Source: Streptomyces sp. NRRL WC-3626 (lineage in GTDB: Bacteria > Actinomycetota > Actinomycetes > Streptomycetales > Streptomycetaceae). Taken from it: DNA of 64,000 nucleotides. The position numbers and the translations under genes are program-made. Under the pieces are notes generated by a model that ran no database searches, was not told the origin of the DNA, and saw only the letters and a list, made by a program, of their open reading frames with translations. Within the stretch, counting starts at the first letter, position 1, and each line of letters starts with the position of its first letter. The stretch covers positions 248,001 through 312,000 of the forward strand of contig NZ_JOCA01000001.1 of the NCBI RefSeq assembly GCF_000718785.1. Reading direction: 5' to 3'. Of this stretch, positions 54,599 to 63,060 are shown one piece after another.

Positions 54599-55711
54599 TC
54601 AGCCGGCCGTCGCCGGCAGGGTCACCTCGAAGCGGCAGCCGCCGGTGACGTTGCGGACGGTGGTGCTGCCGCGGTGGGCCTCGACGATGCCCCGGACGAT
54701 GGCGAGGCCGAGGCCGGCGCCGGCCGGCGGCGTCCGGGCGTGCGTGCCGCGCCAGCCGGTGTCGAAGACGCGGGGCAGGTCCTCCTCGGGGATGCCGCCG
54801 CAGCCGTCCGTCACGGACACCACCACGCCGTCGTCCGAACGCCGGGCCGCGACGGCGACCGTACCGTCGGCCGGGGTCCGGCGGATCGCGTTGACCAGCA
54901 GATTGCCCAGCACCCGGCTCATCTCCCGCCCGTCCACCTCCACCGGCACCGGCTCCACCCGGTCGCCGACGAGCCGGACGCCGTGCTCGCGGGCGAGCGG
55001 GTCCGCGCCGGCGAGGGCGTCGCCGATGAGGTCGTACAGGGAGATCCGGGAGGGCGAGAGGGTCAGGGCGCCCGCGTGGATGCGGGAGAGTTCGAAGAGG
55101 TCGCCGACCATGCCGTTGAGGCGTTCCACCTCGGTGCGGATCTGCCGCAGATAGCGGTCGGGTTCGGCGGCGACGCCGTCCTCCAGCGCCTCGGCCATGG
55201 CGCGGAGTCCGGCGAGCGGGGTGCGCAGGTCGTGGGAGATCCAGGCGACGAGTTCCCGCCGGGAGGACTCCAGGGCGCGTTCCCGGTCCCGGGACTCGGC
55301 CAGTCTGACGCTGGTCGCCGCCAGCTCCCGGCTGAGCGCGGCGAGTTCGGCGGTGGACGGGCGCTCCGGCGCGGCGAAGTCCCCGCCGTCGCCGAACGAG
55401 CGGGCGGCGAGGGCCAGTTCGCGGCTGCGGGCGACGACCCAGCGGCCCAGCAGCAGCGCGGTGACGGTGGAGACGACGGCGGCCATGGCGACGACCGTCG
55501 TCACCACGCTCAGGTCGTGCGCGGAGAGGAACATCGCCCGGGCGACGGCCAGGGTGCCCGCGAGCATCGCGGCCACCGCGACCCCGGCGACCACCGCGAG
55601 GTGCGCCGTCAGCGACCGCCGCCGGATCAGCAGCAGCACGCACGCGCCGACGACACCGGCCGCGGCGGCGCCGAGGAAGGCGAACAGGGCGATGAGCAGC
55701 ATGTCCCGCAC
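54599..55711 (-). CDS. Sensor histidine kinase (two-component, membrane)
   Basis: 370 residues. Three or four hydrophobic segments in the first 110 residues (LLIALFAFLGAAAAGVV, AVVAGVAVAAMLAGTLAVA, VVTTVVAMAAVVSTVTALL) leave little extracytoplasmic sequence, so it may sense the membrane itself. HisKA has H160 (WISHDLRTPL); the ATPase domain has NLLVNAIRRTP, DGCGGIPEED and GAGLGLAIV. GTG at 55711 is six bases after GGAGGA; an overlapping GTG at 55717 is an alternative. Partner of the response regulator directly upstream. Confidence 0.9.
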   Translation of the reverse strand: MRDMLLIALFAFLGAAAAGVVGACVLLLIRRRSLTAHLAVVAGVAVAAMLAGTLAVARAMFLSAHDLSVVTTVVAMAAVVSTVTALLLGRWVVARSRELALAARSFGDGGDFAAPERPSTAELAALSRELAATSVRLAESRDRERALESSRRELVAWISHDLRTPLAGLRAMAEALEDGVAAEPDRYLRQIRTEVERLNGMVGDLFELSRIHAGALTLSPSRISLYDLIGDALAGADPLAREHGVRLVGDRVEPVPVEVDGREMSRVLGNLLVNAIRRTPADGTVAVAARRSDDGVVVSVTDGCGGIPEEDLPRVFDTGWRGTHARTPPAGAGLGLAIVRGIVEAHRGSTTVRNVTGGCRFEVTLPATAG

Positions 55712-55713
55712 GC

Positions 55714-56442
55714 TCACTCCTCCCCGGAGGCGACGGCGGGCTCGAAGCGGTAACCGACGCCCCACACCGTCCGGATGAGCCGGGGCCGTGCCGGATCGTC
55801 CTCGACCTTGCCGCGCAGCCGTCGCACATGGACGGTCACGGTGGACAGGTCGCCGAAGTCCCAGCCCCACACCTCGCGCATCAGCTCCTCCCGCGCGAAG
55901 GCCCGCCCAGGGTGCCGCAGGAAGAAGGAGAGGAGGTCGAACTCCCTGATGGTGAGGGCGAGTTCGGCGCCGTTCTTGGCGGCCCGGCGGGCGGCGGGGT
56001 CGACGGAGAGGCCGGCGGCCCGCAGCAGCCCGGACGCGGGGGCCGGGGCGGGGCGGGCGCGGCGCAGCACGGACTCGACGCGCAGGACGAGTTCGCGCGG
56101 ACTGAACGGCTTGGTGACGTAGTCGTCGGCGCCGACCTCGAGGCCGAGGATGCGGTCGTCCTCGTCGCCGCGCGCGGTGAGCATGATGACCGGCACGGGC
56201 CCGCGCCCGCGCATCCGCCGGCACACCTCCAGGCCGTCCATGCCGGGCAGCATCAGGTCGAGGACGACGAGGTCGGGCCAGTGGGCCGCCGCGCGGGCGA
56301 GCGCGTCGGGGCCGTCGCCGGCCCGGTCGACGACGTAGCCGGCGCGGTCCAGGTAGCCCGTGACGATCTCGGCGACGGTGGGGTCGTCGTCGACGACGAG
56401 GACCCGGGCCCCGGCCTCGGCGTTCGGTGGTCGCTGCTCCAT
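55714..56442 (-). CDS. OmpR/PhoP-family response regulator
   Basis: 242 residues. Receiver domain with VDDDP, LVVLDLMLPGMD (phospho-Asp), MLTARGDED and VTKPFSPREL; winged helix with LTIREFDLLSFFLRHPGRA and TVWGVGYRFEP. ATG at 56442. Its stop is just before or inside the kinase start. Divergent from the GT2 operon (113-bp gap), a likely target. Confidence 0.92.
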   Translation of the reverse strand: MEQRPPNAEAGARVLVVDDDPTVAEIVTGYLDRAGYVVDRAGDGPDALARAAAHWPDLVVLDLMLPGMDGLEVCRRMRGRGPVPVIMLTARGDEDDRILGLEVGADDYVTKPFSPRELVLRVESVLRRARPAPAPASGLLRAAGLSVDPAARRAAKNGAELALTIREFDLLSFFLRHPGRAFAREELMREVWGWDFGDLSTVTVHVRRLRGKVEDDPARPRLIRTVWGVGYRFEPAVASGEE

Positions 56443-56555
56443 GCGGCCAGCCTCGCACCACACGCGCGCGAACCGCGTGGCCGGGCCGCCGACGTCCGCG
56501 TTCCGTAAGGAGCCGATGCCCGGTATGTCCTTTTCGTGTTCGTAGGGTGAGAGCC

Positions 56556-57254
56556 GTGACCACCTCCTCCCCCGCCCCAGAACCGGGCCCGCCGTCCGTG
56601 GACGTCGTCCTCCCCTGTCTCGACGAGGCCGCGGCGCTGCCGTGGGTGCTGGAACGCGTGCCGCCCGGCTGGCGCGCCCTCGTCGTGGACAACGGCTCCA
56701 CGGACGGCTCCGACCGCATCGCCCGTGAGCTCGGCGCGAGCGTCGTGCACGAGGAACGGCGCGGTTTCGGCGCCGCCTGCCACGCCGGGCTGACCGCCGC
56801 CACCGCCGACATCGTCTGCTTCTGCGACTGCGACGCCTCCCTCGACCCGGCGGACCTGGTGCCGTTCGTGCGCGAGGTGTGGTCCGGCGAGGCGGACCTG
56901 GTCCTGGGCCGGCGGCGGCCGCGGGGGCGCGGCGCCTGGCCGGCGCACGCCCGCGCGGGCAACCTCGCCCTGTCCCGGCTGCTGCGCCGCCGTACCGGAC
57001 TGCGGCTGCGCGACCTCGGACCGCTGCGGGCGGCCCGGCGCGAGGAACTGCTCGCCCTGGACCTGACGGACCGGCGCAGCGGCTACCCGCTGCAGATGGT
57101 GGTCCGCGCCGCCGACGCCGGCTGGCGGGTCACCGAGCACGACGTCGTGTACGCGCCGCGCACCGGAGCCTCCAAGGTCACCGGAACCTGGCGCGGCACC
57201 CTCCAGGCGGTACGGGACATGAGCCGCGTACTCCAGGAAGGGGCGGCCTCATGA
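56556..57254 (+). CDS. GT2 glycosyltransferase (polyprenyl-phosphate type)
   Basis: 232 residues, no membrane segment. VVLPCLDEAAALPWVLERV and VVDNGSTDGSDRIA are the GT-A nucleotide-sugar motifs, and DCDASLDP carries the DxD-like metal site. The overall form resembles dolichol-phosphate mannose synthases and similar enzymes that load sugars onto lipid carriers. GTG at 56556 with AGGGTGAGA before it. First gene of a three-gene overlapping operon. Confidence 0.88.
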   Translation: MTTSSPAPEPGPPSVDVVLPCLDEAAALPWVLERVPPGWRALVVDNGSTDGSDRIARELGASVVHEERRGFGAACHAGLTAATADIVCFCDCDASLDPADLVPFVREVWSGEADLVLGRRRPRGRGAWPAHARAGNLALSRLLRRRTGLRLRDLGPLRAARREELLALDLTDRRSGYPLQMVVRAADAGWRVTEHDVVYAPRTGASKVTGTWRGTLQAVRDMSRVLQEGAAS

Positions 57255-57874
57255 CCACCGTTCCTTCCGTGACGCTGCTCGTCATCGCCAAGGAGCCCCG
57301 TGCCGGCCGGGTGAAGACCAGGCTGACCCCGCCGTTCACCCCCGGGGAGGCGGCGGGACTCGCCGAGGCCGCGCTCGCGGACACCCTGGACGTGGTGGCG
57401 CGGACGCCCGCGCGGCGCCGGGTACTGGTGCTGGACGGGACGCCGGGACACTGGCTGCCGGCGGGCATCGAGGTCGTACCGCAGTGCGCGGGCGGGCTCG
57501 ACGAGCGGCTGGCCGCCGCGTTCGCCGGGTGCGACGGCCCCGCCCTCCTCATCGGCATGGACACGCCCCAGGTGACCCCGGAGCTGCTCACCGTGGACTT
57601 CGATGACTGCGACGCCTACTTCGGCCCCGCCGAGGACGGCGGCTTCTGGGCACTGGGCCTGGCCGAACCCGATCCGGCGCTGCTGCGCGGGGTTCCCATG
57701 TCGGTACCGGAGACCGGGGCCGCGCAGCGGCGACGGCTCTCGGGGCTGCGGGTCCGCGAACTGCCGCTGCTGCGGGACGTGGACACGGCGTACGACGCCA
57801 CGCTGGTCGCCGCCGCGGCGCCCGGCGGGCGGTTCGCGGCGCGGCTGGCCCGGCTGACGGCGGCCCACCGGTGA
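57251..57874 (+). CDS. DUF2064 (TIGR04282-type) glycosyltransferase-like protein
   Basis: 207 residues. LLVIAKEPRAGRVKTRLTP is the family start, a GT-A or nucleotidyltransferase-like fold; ALLIGMDTPQVTPELL and GPAEDGGFWALGL are further family motifs. Members are annotated as glycosyltransferases of unknown acceptor. ATG overlaps the GT2 stop and its own stop overlaps the methyltransferase GTG, so the three proteins are made together. Confidence 0.85.
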   Translation: MTTVPSVTLLVIAKEPRAGRVKTRLTPPFTPGEAAGLAEAALADTLDVVARTPARRRVLVLDGTPGHWLPAGIEVVPQCAGGLDERLAAAFAGCDGPALLIGMDTPQVTPELLTVDFDDCDAYFGPAEDGGFWALGLAEPDPALLRGVPMSVPETGAAQRRRLSGLRVRELPLLRDVDTAYDATLVAAAAPGGRFAARLARLTAAHR

Positions 57875-58566
57875 GCGGGACGCGGGCGGCAGCGCGCGTC
57901 GGACACCAGCGGACGGCCCCCGCCGCCGAGCGGGCCTGGTCGGCCGACCCCTACGCCGACGCCCTGCGCGCCGGCCGGGGGCCGCTGTTCCTGCGCCGCG
58001 CCGACGGCCGGCTGCTGCCGCTGGACGTGGAGCGCTGGTGCGCGGAGGCCGACGCGGCGGACCTGGAGGTGCTGGGGCGCTGCGAGGGCTCGGTGCTGGA
58101 CGTGGGGTGCGGACCGGGGCGGCTGGTCGCAGCACTGGCCGCCGAGGGGCGTCGCGCGCTGGGGATCGACGTCAGCGAGGCCGCGGTGGCGCGGACCGTC
58201 GGGCGTGGCGGGCAGGCGTTGCGCCGGTCCGTCTTCGATCCGCTGCCGGGGGTGGGGCGCTGGGGTACGGCGCTGCTGCTGGACGGCAACGTCGGTATCG
58301 GGGGCGATCCGGTGGCGCTGCTGCGCCGGCTCGGCCGGCTGGTGGCGCCGGGTGGTCTGCTGATCGCCGAGGCGGTTCCGCGTCCGGAGGTCGACGAACG
58401 CGTGCTGGTGCGGGTGACCGATGGACGTCGTCCGCCCGGGGCGGCGTTTGCGTGGGCGCGGGTCGGGGGGACGGCGCTGGTCCGCTACGCGCGGGGCGCG
58501 GGGTGGCGGGTGGACGACCAGTGGTCGGCTGAGGGGCGGGTGTTCGTGGCGCTGCGGGGGGAGTAG
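57871..58566 (+). CDS. Class I SAM-dependent methyltransferase
   Basis: 231 residues. SAM-binding motif I VLDVGCGPGRLVAALA at about residue 72, followed by GIDVSEAAV (motif II acidic region) and a motif-like LLLDGNVGIGG. Substrate unknown; the two glycosyltransferase-type proteins before it suggest a sugar or a lipid-linked glycan. Starts at GTG 57871 (GTGA overlap). The element described at 58577 follows immediately and probably ends the transcript. Confidence 0.85.
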   Translation: MSGTRAAARVGHQRTAPAAERAWSADPYADALRAGRGPLFLRRADGRLLPLDVERWCAEADAADLEVLGRCEGSVLDVGCGPGRLVAALAAEGRRALGIDVSEAAVARTVGRGGQALRRSVFDPLPGVGRWGTALLLDGNVGIGGDPVALLRRLGRLVAPGGLLIAEAVPRPEVDERVLVRVTDGRRPPGAAFAWARVGGTALVRYARGAGWRVDDQWSAEGRVFVALRGE

Positions 58567-58576
58567 GAGGGGTTCT

Positions 58577-58740
58577 TCGCCCCCGCCGCCCCTTCCCTTC
58601 CCAACCTGGGGCTCCGCCCCAGACCCCGCTCCTCAAACGCCGGAGGGGCTGGTTTTAGCCCCTCCGGCGTTTGAGGAGCGGGGGGTCCGGGGGCAGCGCC
58701 CCCGGGGACGGGACGGGACGGGAAGGGGCGGCGGGGGCGA
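58577..58740. repeat. Nested inverted-repeat element, copy 2 (27-bp and 21-bp stems)
   Basis: Inner stem: 58624-58650 exactly complements 58657-58683, with the same core as the 23.6-kb copy (CTCAAACGCCGGAGGGGCT). Outer stem: 58577-58597 exactly complements 58720-58740 (CGCCCCCGCCGCCCCTTCCC). Smaller arms lie between (GGGGCTCCGCCCC and CCGGGGGCAGCGCCCCCGG). The whole element is one large palindrome of about 165 bp between convergent genes. Copy 1 lacks the right outer arm. Confidence 0.88.
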
Positions 58741-58753
58741 AACCAACCCGCCG

Positions 58754-59140
58754 TCACCCCCTCCTCCGCCGCACCGCGAACACCACCGCCGACCCCACGA
58801 ACAGCACAGCCGTGATGATCAGCCACCGCTCCGCGTACCCCTGCGCGGACTGTCCCGCGACGCCGGCGTACCGCTCCGACACCCGCCCGCTGATCAGCGG
58901 AAACCACACCAGCAGCAACAACCCCGACAGCGCCGCCGGCACCCGCACGTGGTTGACCCACCGCCCCGCCCCCTTCACCAGCACACGGTCGGCCCCCGCG
59001 TACAACGGCAGCAGCACCAGATCGTGGACCACCGCCGCCCCCACGAACCACAGCGCGACCAGGAACCAGTCCCCGTCGAGCAGCCGTACCCCCGCGTACA
59101 CGCAGAGAACGAACGAACACACCAGCACGGCCGGCTTCAC
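58754..59140 (-). CDS. Small membrane protein coupled to the molybdopterin oxidoreductase
   Basis: 128 residues with three or four membrane segments: VLVCSFVLCVYAGVRLL, LVALWFVGAAVVHDLVLL, LSGLLLLVWFPLISG and WLIITAVLFVGSAVVFAV, ending RRRRG. No known domain. The GTG at 59140 overlaps the oxidoreductase stop (GTGA), so it is expressed with it and may be a membrane partner. Function unknown. Confidence 0.75.
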   Translation of the reverse strand: MKPAVLVCSFVLCVYAGVRLLDGDWFLVALWFVGAAVVHDLVLLPLYAGADRVLVKGAGRWVNHVRVPAALSGLLLLVWFPLISGRVSERYAGVAGQSAQGYAERWLIITAVLFVGSAVVFAVRRRRG

Positions 59141-60393
59141 AGCGCACCGAAGGTCAGCCGGGCGACCCACTTGGTGTTGAGCACACCGGGCGCCGCGGGC
59201 ACGATGATCCGGGCCGGATAGCCGTGATCGGGGGTCAGTTCCTCGCCGTTGACGAACAGGGCGAGCAGGGAACGCGGATCGGCCACCTGATTGGCCCGCA
59301 GCGCACCCCGCCGGAACGCGCCACGACGCTGCAGCGACTCCACGAACACGTCCACCGGCTCCCGGTGACCGGCGAGCGCCGCGAGATCCCGCAGCCGTAC
59401 CCCCCGCCACCACTGGTCGGAGGTGGACCAGCCCTCCACGCAGGCGATGGGCAGGGCCGCGCTGTGCAGCGGCAGTCCGAGCAGGTCGGCCCTGCTGAGC
59501 CGTACGGTGCCGGCGGGCCCGGTGACGACCAGCCGCCACGCCTCCTCGGTCGTCTCGGCGGTGCGGATTCCGGCGTACGCGGCCGTCTTGTTGATCTGGA
59601 AGCCCCCCGGACCGCTACCGGGTTCGGGGCCGCCGTGCGGGGTGAGGACGGCGGTCTCGCGCAGCGGTCCGTCGAAGCTGCGCCCGGCGGAGGTGGCGAA
59701 CAGCAGCAGCGAACCGCCGCCGACCAGCCCGAGCGCCCCGCGCCGCGAGACCGTCGGCGGATCGGGACGGGGAGCGACCAGCTCCTCACCGCCGTCCCGC
59801 ACGTTCCGCATGTGGCGCAGGTTCCGCATCGCCGTCGGCGCCTTCAGCACCGTGTGGGCGACGAACGCCCCGATGAACACCCAGGCGCCGTAGAAGTGCA
59901 GTGGGTAGAAGGAGCCGGGGAAGACGTAGTCGAGCTGGACGTTGAGGATGCCCGTGGTGAACTGGAACAGCGCCCCGCCGACCAGGAGCAGCAGCGAGAT
60001 CCGCTCCAGCGCGTGGGTGAGCGAGCGGGCCGGGGGCAGCGTGAACAACCTGGGCACGACCGACCACAGCTTGGCCAGCAGCACCGGGACGAGCACCAGG
60101 CCGAGCGTGACGTGGACGCCCTGGGTGAGCCGGTAGAGCCAGGGCGGGTCGGTGGGCCAGGGGAAGAGGTAGAAGCCGAGGAGCCCCTTGCCGGGGGTCT
60201 TGTCGTTCACCCGCGCGAGGTCCGGGTTGTACGCGGCGTACGACAGCAGTCCCGTCACGAACAGGATCGTGACGCCGCCGAGGAGGACCACGCCGAGCAC
60301 CGAGGTGAACCAGGGACCGCGCAGCGGGCTGCGCCAGAAGTCCGGCGCGAAGGGGCCGCGCGCGGGAACGGTGGGGAGGAATGACCGAGCCAT
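59137..60393 (-). CDS. Membrane molybdopterin-dependent oxidoreductase (SUOX/YedY-like)
   Basis: 418 residues in two parts. The first 200 hold about four or five membrane segments with histidines (TQGVHVTLGLVLVP, YPLHFYGAWVFIGAFVAHTVL) consistent with a cytochrome b561-like heme module. A linker with SRRGALGLVGGGSLLLFATSAG follows, similar in look to a twin-arginine signal but inside the protein. The C-terminal 180 residues are a sulfite-oxidase-fold domain, with the Mo-ligand Cys in IACVEGWST and the TPDHGYPARIIVPAAPG loop. It could oxidise or reduce an S-oxide or sulfite-like compound outside the membrane; the substrate is unknown. Start ATG at 60393. Confidence 0.85.
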   Translation of the reverse strand: MARSFLPTVPARGPFAPDFWRSPLRGPWFTSVLGVVLLGGVTILFVTGLLSYAAYNPDLARVNDKTPGKGLLGFYLFPWPTDPPWLYRLTQGVHVTLGLVLVPVLLAKLWSVVPRLFTLPPARSLTHALERISLLLLVGGALFQFTTGILNVQLDYVFPGSFYPLHFYGAWVFIGAFVAHTVLKAPTAMRNLRHMRNVRDGGEELVAPRPDPPTVSRRGALGLVGGGSLLLFATSAGRSFDGPLRETAVLTPHGGPEPGSGPGGFQINKTAAYAGIRTAETTEEAWRLVVTGPAGTVRLSRADLLGLPLHSAALPIACVEGWSTSDQWWRGVRLRDLAALAGHREPVDVFVESLQRRGAFRRGALRANQVADPRSLLALFVNGEELTPDHGYPARIIVPAAPGVLNTKWVARLTFGAL

Positions 60394-60506
60394 GTCCCGA
60401 CCGTAGAACCGCGCCACCCCGGGAGGGGGTGCGTGAGCGATGACGAAACGCTGACGTCCGCCCTCGTCAGCCGGTCGGCGCCGCTCCGGCGGCCTAGCGT
60501 GGCGGC

Positions 60507-61862
60507 GTGAACCGCGATCTCCCCCGTACCGTCCCCCGCGGCCGTACCGCCCCTCGCGGCGGGCTCGCCCGTGATCTGTCCGCCGTCGGGGCCGCCGCCC
60601 TGCTCGTCCTCGCCGCCGCCCTGATCGGCACCCGGATCCAGGACCGTCACGGCACGCTGTACGTGAACTGGCCGCCGCTGGTGGGCGACTGGATGCCACA
60701 CACGGGTCCGGGCACCCCGGCCGCGGTGGTGGTCGCCGCGGCCGTCGTGGCGTACGGGCCCGCCCTGGCCGCCCGGCTGTCCTGGCGGCCCCTGCTGCTC
60801 GCCACATGGGGGGCGTCCCTGGCATGGACCTGGTCGCTCGCCCTCGTCGACGGCTGGTCGCGGGGTGTCGCCGGGCGACTGACCGGCAAACACGAATATC
60901 TGCGGGTCATCGACCGTTTCGGTGACATCCCGGCCGCGCTGCGGGACTTCGACGGACACATCCTCCTCGACAGTCCGGACAACTGGCCCGCGCATGTCGC
61001 CGGGCATCCGCCGGGCGCCACCCTCACCTTCGTCCTGCTGGACCGGATCGGGCTGGGCGGCGGCGGCTGGGCGGGCGCGTTCGTCATCACCGTCGGCACC
61101 ACGGCGGCGGTCGCGGTCCTGATCGCCGTACGCCGGCTCGCCGACGAGTCGCTCGCCCGCCGTGCCGCGCCCTTCCTCGTCCTGGCCCCGGCCGCGGTGT
61201 GGGCGGGCGCGTCCGCCGACGGCTATTTCACGGCGGTGACCGCCTGGGCCGTCGCGCTGCTCGCCCTCGCCGTGACCGGACACCGCCCCGCGTGGACCGG
61301 CCTCGGCTCGGGACTGCTGTTCGGGCTCACCGTGTATCTGTCCTACGGGCTGACCCTGTTCGCGGTCATCGGCGCGGCGGTACTGCTGCTGGGCAGGCGG
61401 CGGCTGCGGGTGCTGCCCTGGCTGGTCGCCGGGTTCCTGGTGGTGCCGGTGGTCTTCGCCGTGCTGGGCTTCGACTGGTGGGAGGCGTACCGCCTGCTCG
61501 TCACCCGCTACTACCAGGGTGCGGGCGGGGTACGGCCGTACGGGTACTGGGTGTGGGCGAACCTCGCCTGCACGGTGCTGATCACCGGCCCGGCGACGGT
61601 GGCCGGGCTGCGCAGGGCCGCGGGCGCGTTCGGGGACCGGGGTGCCGGCGCCCGGCTCGCGGTGCTCGTGGCGTCCGCGCTCCTCGCCCTGCTGATCGCC
61701 GATCTGTCCGGGATGAGCAAGGCGGAGACGGAGCGGATCTGGCTGCCGTTCGCCTTCTGGCTGCTCCCGGCGGCCGCCTTCCTGCCCGGCCCGCGCGCCT
61801 GGCTGGCCGGCCAGGCGGTCCTCGCACTGCTGCTGAACCACCTGCTGCTCACCGGCTGGTGA
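60507..61862 (+). CDS. Polytopic membrane protein, GT-C-like
   Basis: 451 residues, about ten or eleven membrane segments. Between the early segments is an outside loop with HEYLRVIDRFGDIPAALRDF and DNWPAHVAGHPPGATL, the sort of acidic/His loop seen in lipid-linked-sugar (GT-C) transferases, though the DxD is not clear. Annotated relatives are simply integral membrane proteins. The C-terminal AETERIWLPFAFWLLP is conserved-looking. GTG start at 60507. It is divergent from the molybdenum gene. The 61863-62085 gap shows no gene. Confidence 0.75.
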   Translation: MNRDLPRTVPRGRTAPRGGLARDLSAVGAAALLVLAAALIGTRIQDRHGTLYVNWPPLVGDWMPHTGPGTPAAVVVAAAVVAYGPALAARLSWRPLLLATWGASLAWTWSLALVDGWSRGVAGRLTGKHEYLRVIDRFGDIPAALRDFDGHILLDSPDNWPAHVAGHPPGATLTFVLLDRIGLGGGGWAGAFVITVGTTAAVAVLIAVRRLADESLARRAAPFLVLAPAAVWAGASADGYFTAVTAWAVALLALAVTGHRPAWTGLGSGLLFGLTVYLSYGLTLFAVIGAAVLLLGRRRLRVLPWLVAGFLVVPVVFAVLGFDWWEAYRLLVTRYYQGAGGVRPYGYWVWANLACTVLITGPATVAGLRRAAGAFGDRGAGARLAVLVASALLALLIADLSGMSKAETERIWLPFAFWLLPAAAFLPGPRAWLAGQAVLALLLNHLLLTGW

Positions 61863-62085
61863 ACCGGCCACGACGGACGGGCGGCGCCGGACACGGAGCC
61901 CGGCGCGCAGAAGCCGTACGCCGGCGCACCGGCCACAGGCGGTTCCACGGGCTGAGCGCGAGAGCCCGCGGGTGCTTCACCGCGGCCGGGCCGATCGAGG
62001 CGCCCGCCGTCCGCTCGGGCACGCGCCCCCGGCCGGCGCCGTGCTGGGGACGCATCGGCGGACCACGCCCGGTGAGGGAGCGGCC

Positions 62086-63006
62086 TCACCACAGGAGAGC
62101 GCCCTTCACCGTCGTCGCCAGTGCTCCCGCCACCGCGATGACGATCACCGCGCGGTGGGCCGCCTTGTCGGGGACGCGGCCGGCCAGGACGTGGCCGAGG
62201 GCGAGACCGATGCCGACGGCCGCGAAAAGGACCGCGCACTCCACGGGGTCGGGCAGTTCCTGGCCATCCTTGAGAACGAGTGCCAGGGCCGCCTGGCCGG
62301 CGAAGTTGAGCTGGGCGGTCGCGGCGAAGCCCGCCTGCCGCCAGGCGGTGGCCAGGGCGTAAACGGTGAGCGCGGGGCCCCCGACGCCCGCGGTGGCGGT
62401 CATGAAGCCGGAGGCGGCTCCGGCCAGGCTCGTGAGGGCGGGATGCGGGCTCGGGTCACCGCAGGGGGCGCTTTTCGGACCGTGCGCGGCGGCAGGCTCC
62501 CCCGGAACGGGCCGGCCCGTCCCGAAACCCTCCGCGCGACCGCCTCCGGTGGTCCGGTCGCGCCCGGCGACACGGTCCGCCCGGGAGTTCCGGACCACCC
62601 TCCAGATGGCGCCGGCCAGGCCCAGCAGCGTCAGCAGGCCGATCACGGTCTGGAGCGGCCCGGCTGAGAGGGTCCTGGCCACCCAGACTCCGGGAAGCAC
62701 CCCGAGCAGTCCGAACGGGACCAGGGCGGCGGCCCGCCGCGGCTCCACCTCACGCCACGACACGGCGAGCACGGAGCCCGCGACGAGCAGGGCGAGCAGG
62801 TTCGCCAGCACGATCCCCTGGTACGGACCGCTCATCAGGGTCAGCAGCGGTGCGGCGATCAGGGCGAACCCGAGACCGGTCATCCGCTGGCTGACCGCGC
62901 CCACGAGGACGACCGCCGCTGCGGGTATCAGGACGGAGGTGATGGCGCATCCTCCAGGTGAAGGGCGCGAACTGGCTCGGACGGCAGAAAGTACTGTGCG
63001 GTACAC
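62086..63006 (-). CDS. TauE/SafE family sulfite/anion exporter (TSUP)
   Basis: About eight membrane segments. The repeats with GAVSQRMTGLGFALIAAPLL near the start and GFMTATAGVGGPALTVYAL in the second half are the two TSUP signature motifs. A hydrophilic loop of about 40 residues lies in the middle. The start is uncertain. The first standard in-frame codon is GTG at 63006, which gives an atypical hydrophilic 21-residue N-terminus. A GGAGG stands 7 bases before an ATC at 62943, exactly where family proteins begin (TSVLIPAAAVVL). The ion carried may be sulfite, sulfonate or another organic acid. Confidence 0.82.
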   Translation of the reverse strand: MYRTVLSAVRASSRPSPGGCAITSVLIPAAAVVLVGAVSQRMTGLGFALIAAPLLTLMSGPYQGIVLANLLALLVAGSVLAVSWREVEPRRAAALVPFGLLGVLPGVWVARTLSAGPLQTVIGLLTLLGLAGAIWRVVRNSRADRVAGRDRTTGGGRAEGFGTGRPVPGEPAAAHGPKSAPCGDPSPHPALTSLAGAASGFMTATAGVGGPALTVYALATAWRQAGFAATAQLNFAGQAALALVLKDGQELPDPVECAVLFAAVGIGLALGHVLAGRVPDKAAHRAVIVIAVAGALATTVKGALLW

Positions 63007-63060
63007 CCCTATCGTAGGCGGGGCGTGACGAGCCGGGATCAGATGCGGACGGGGTGTCAT

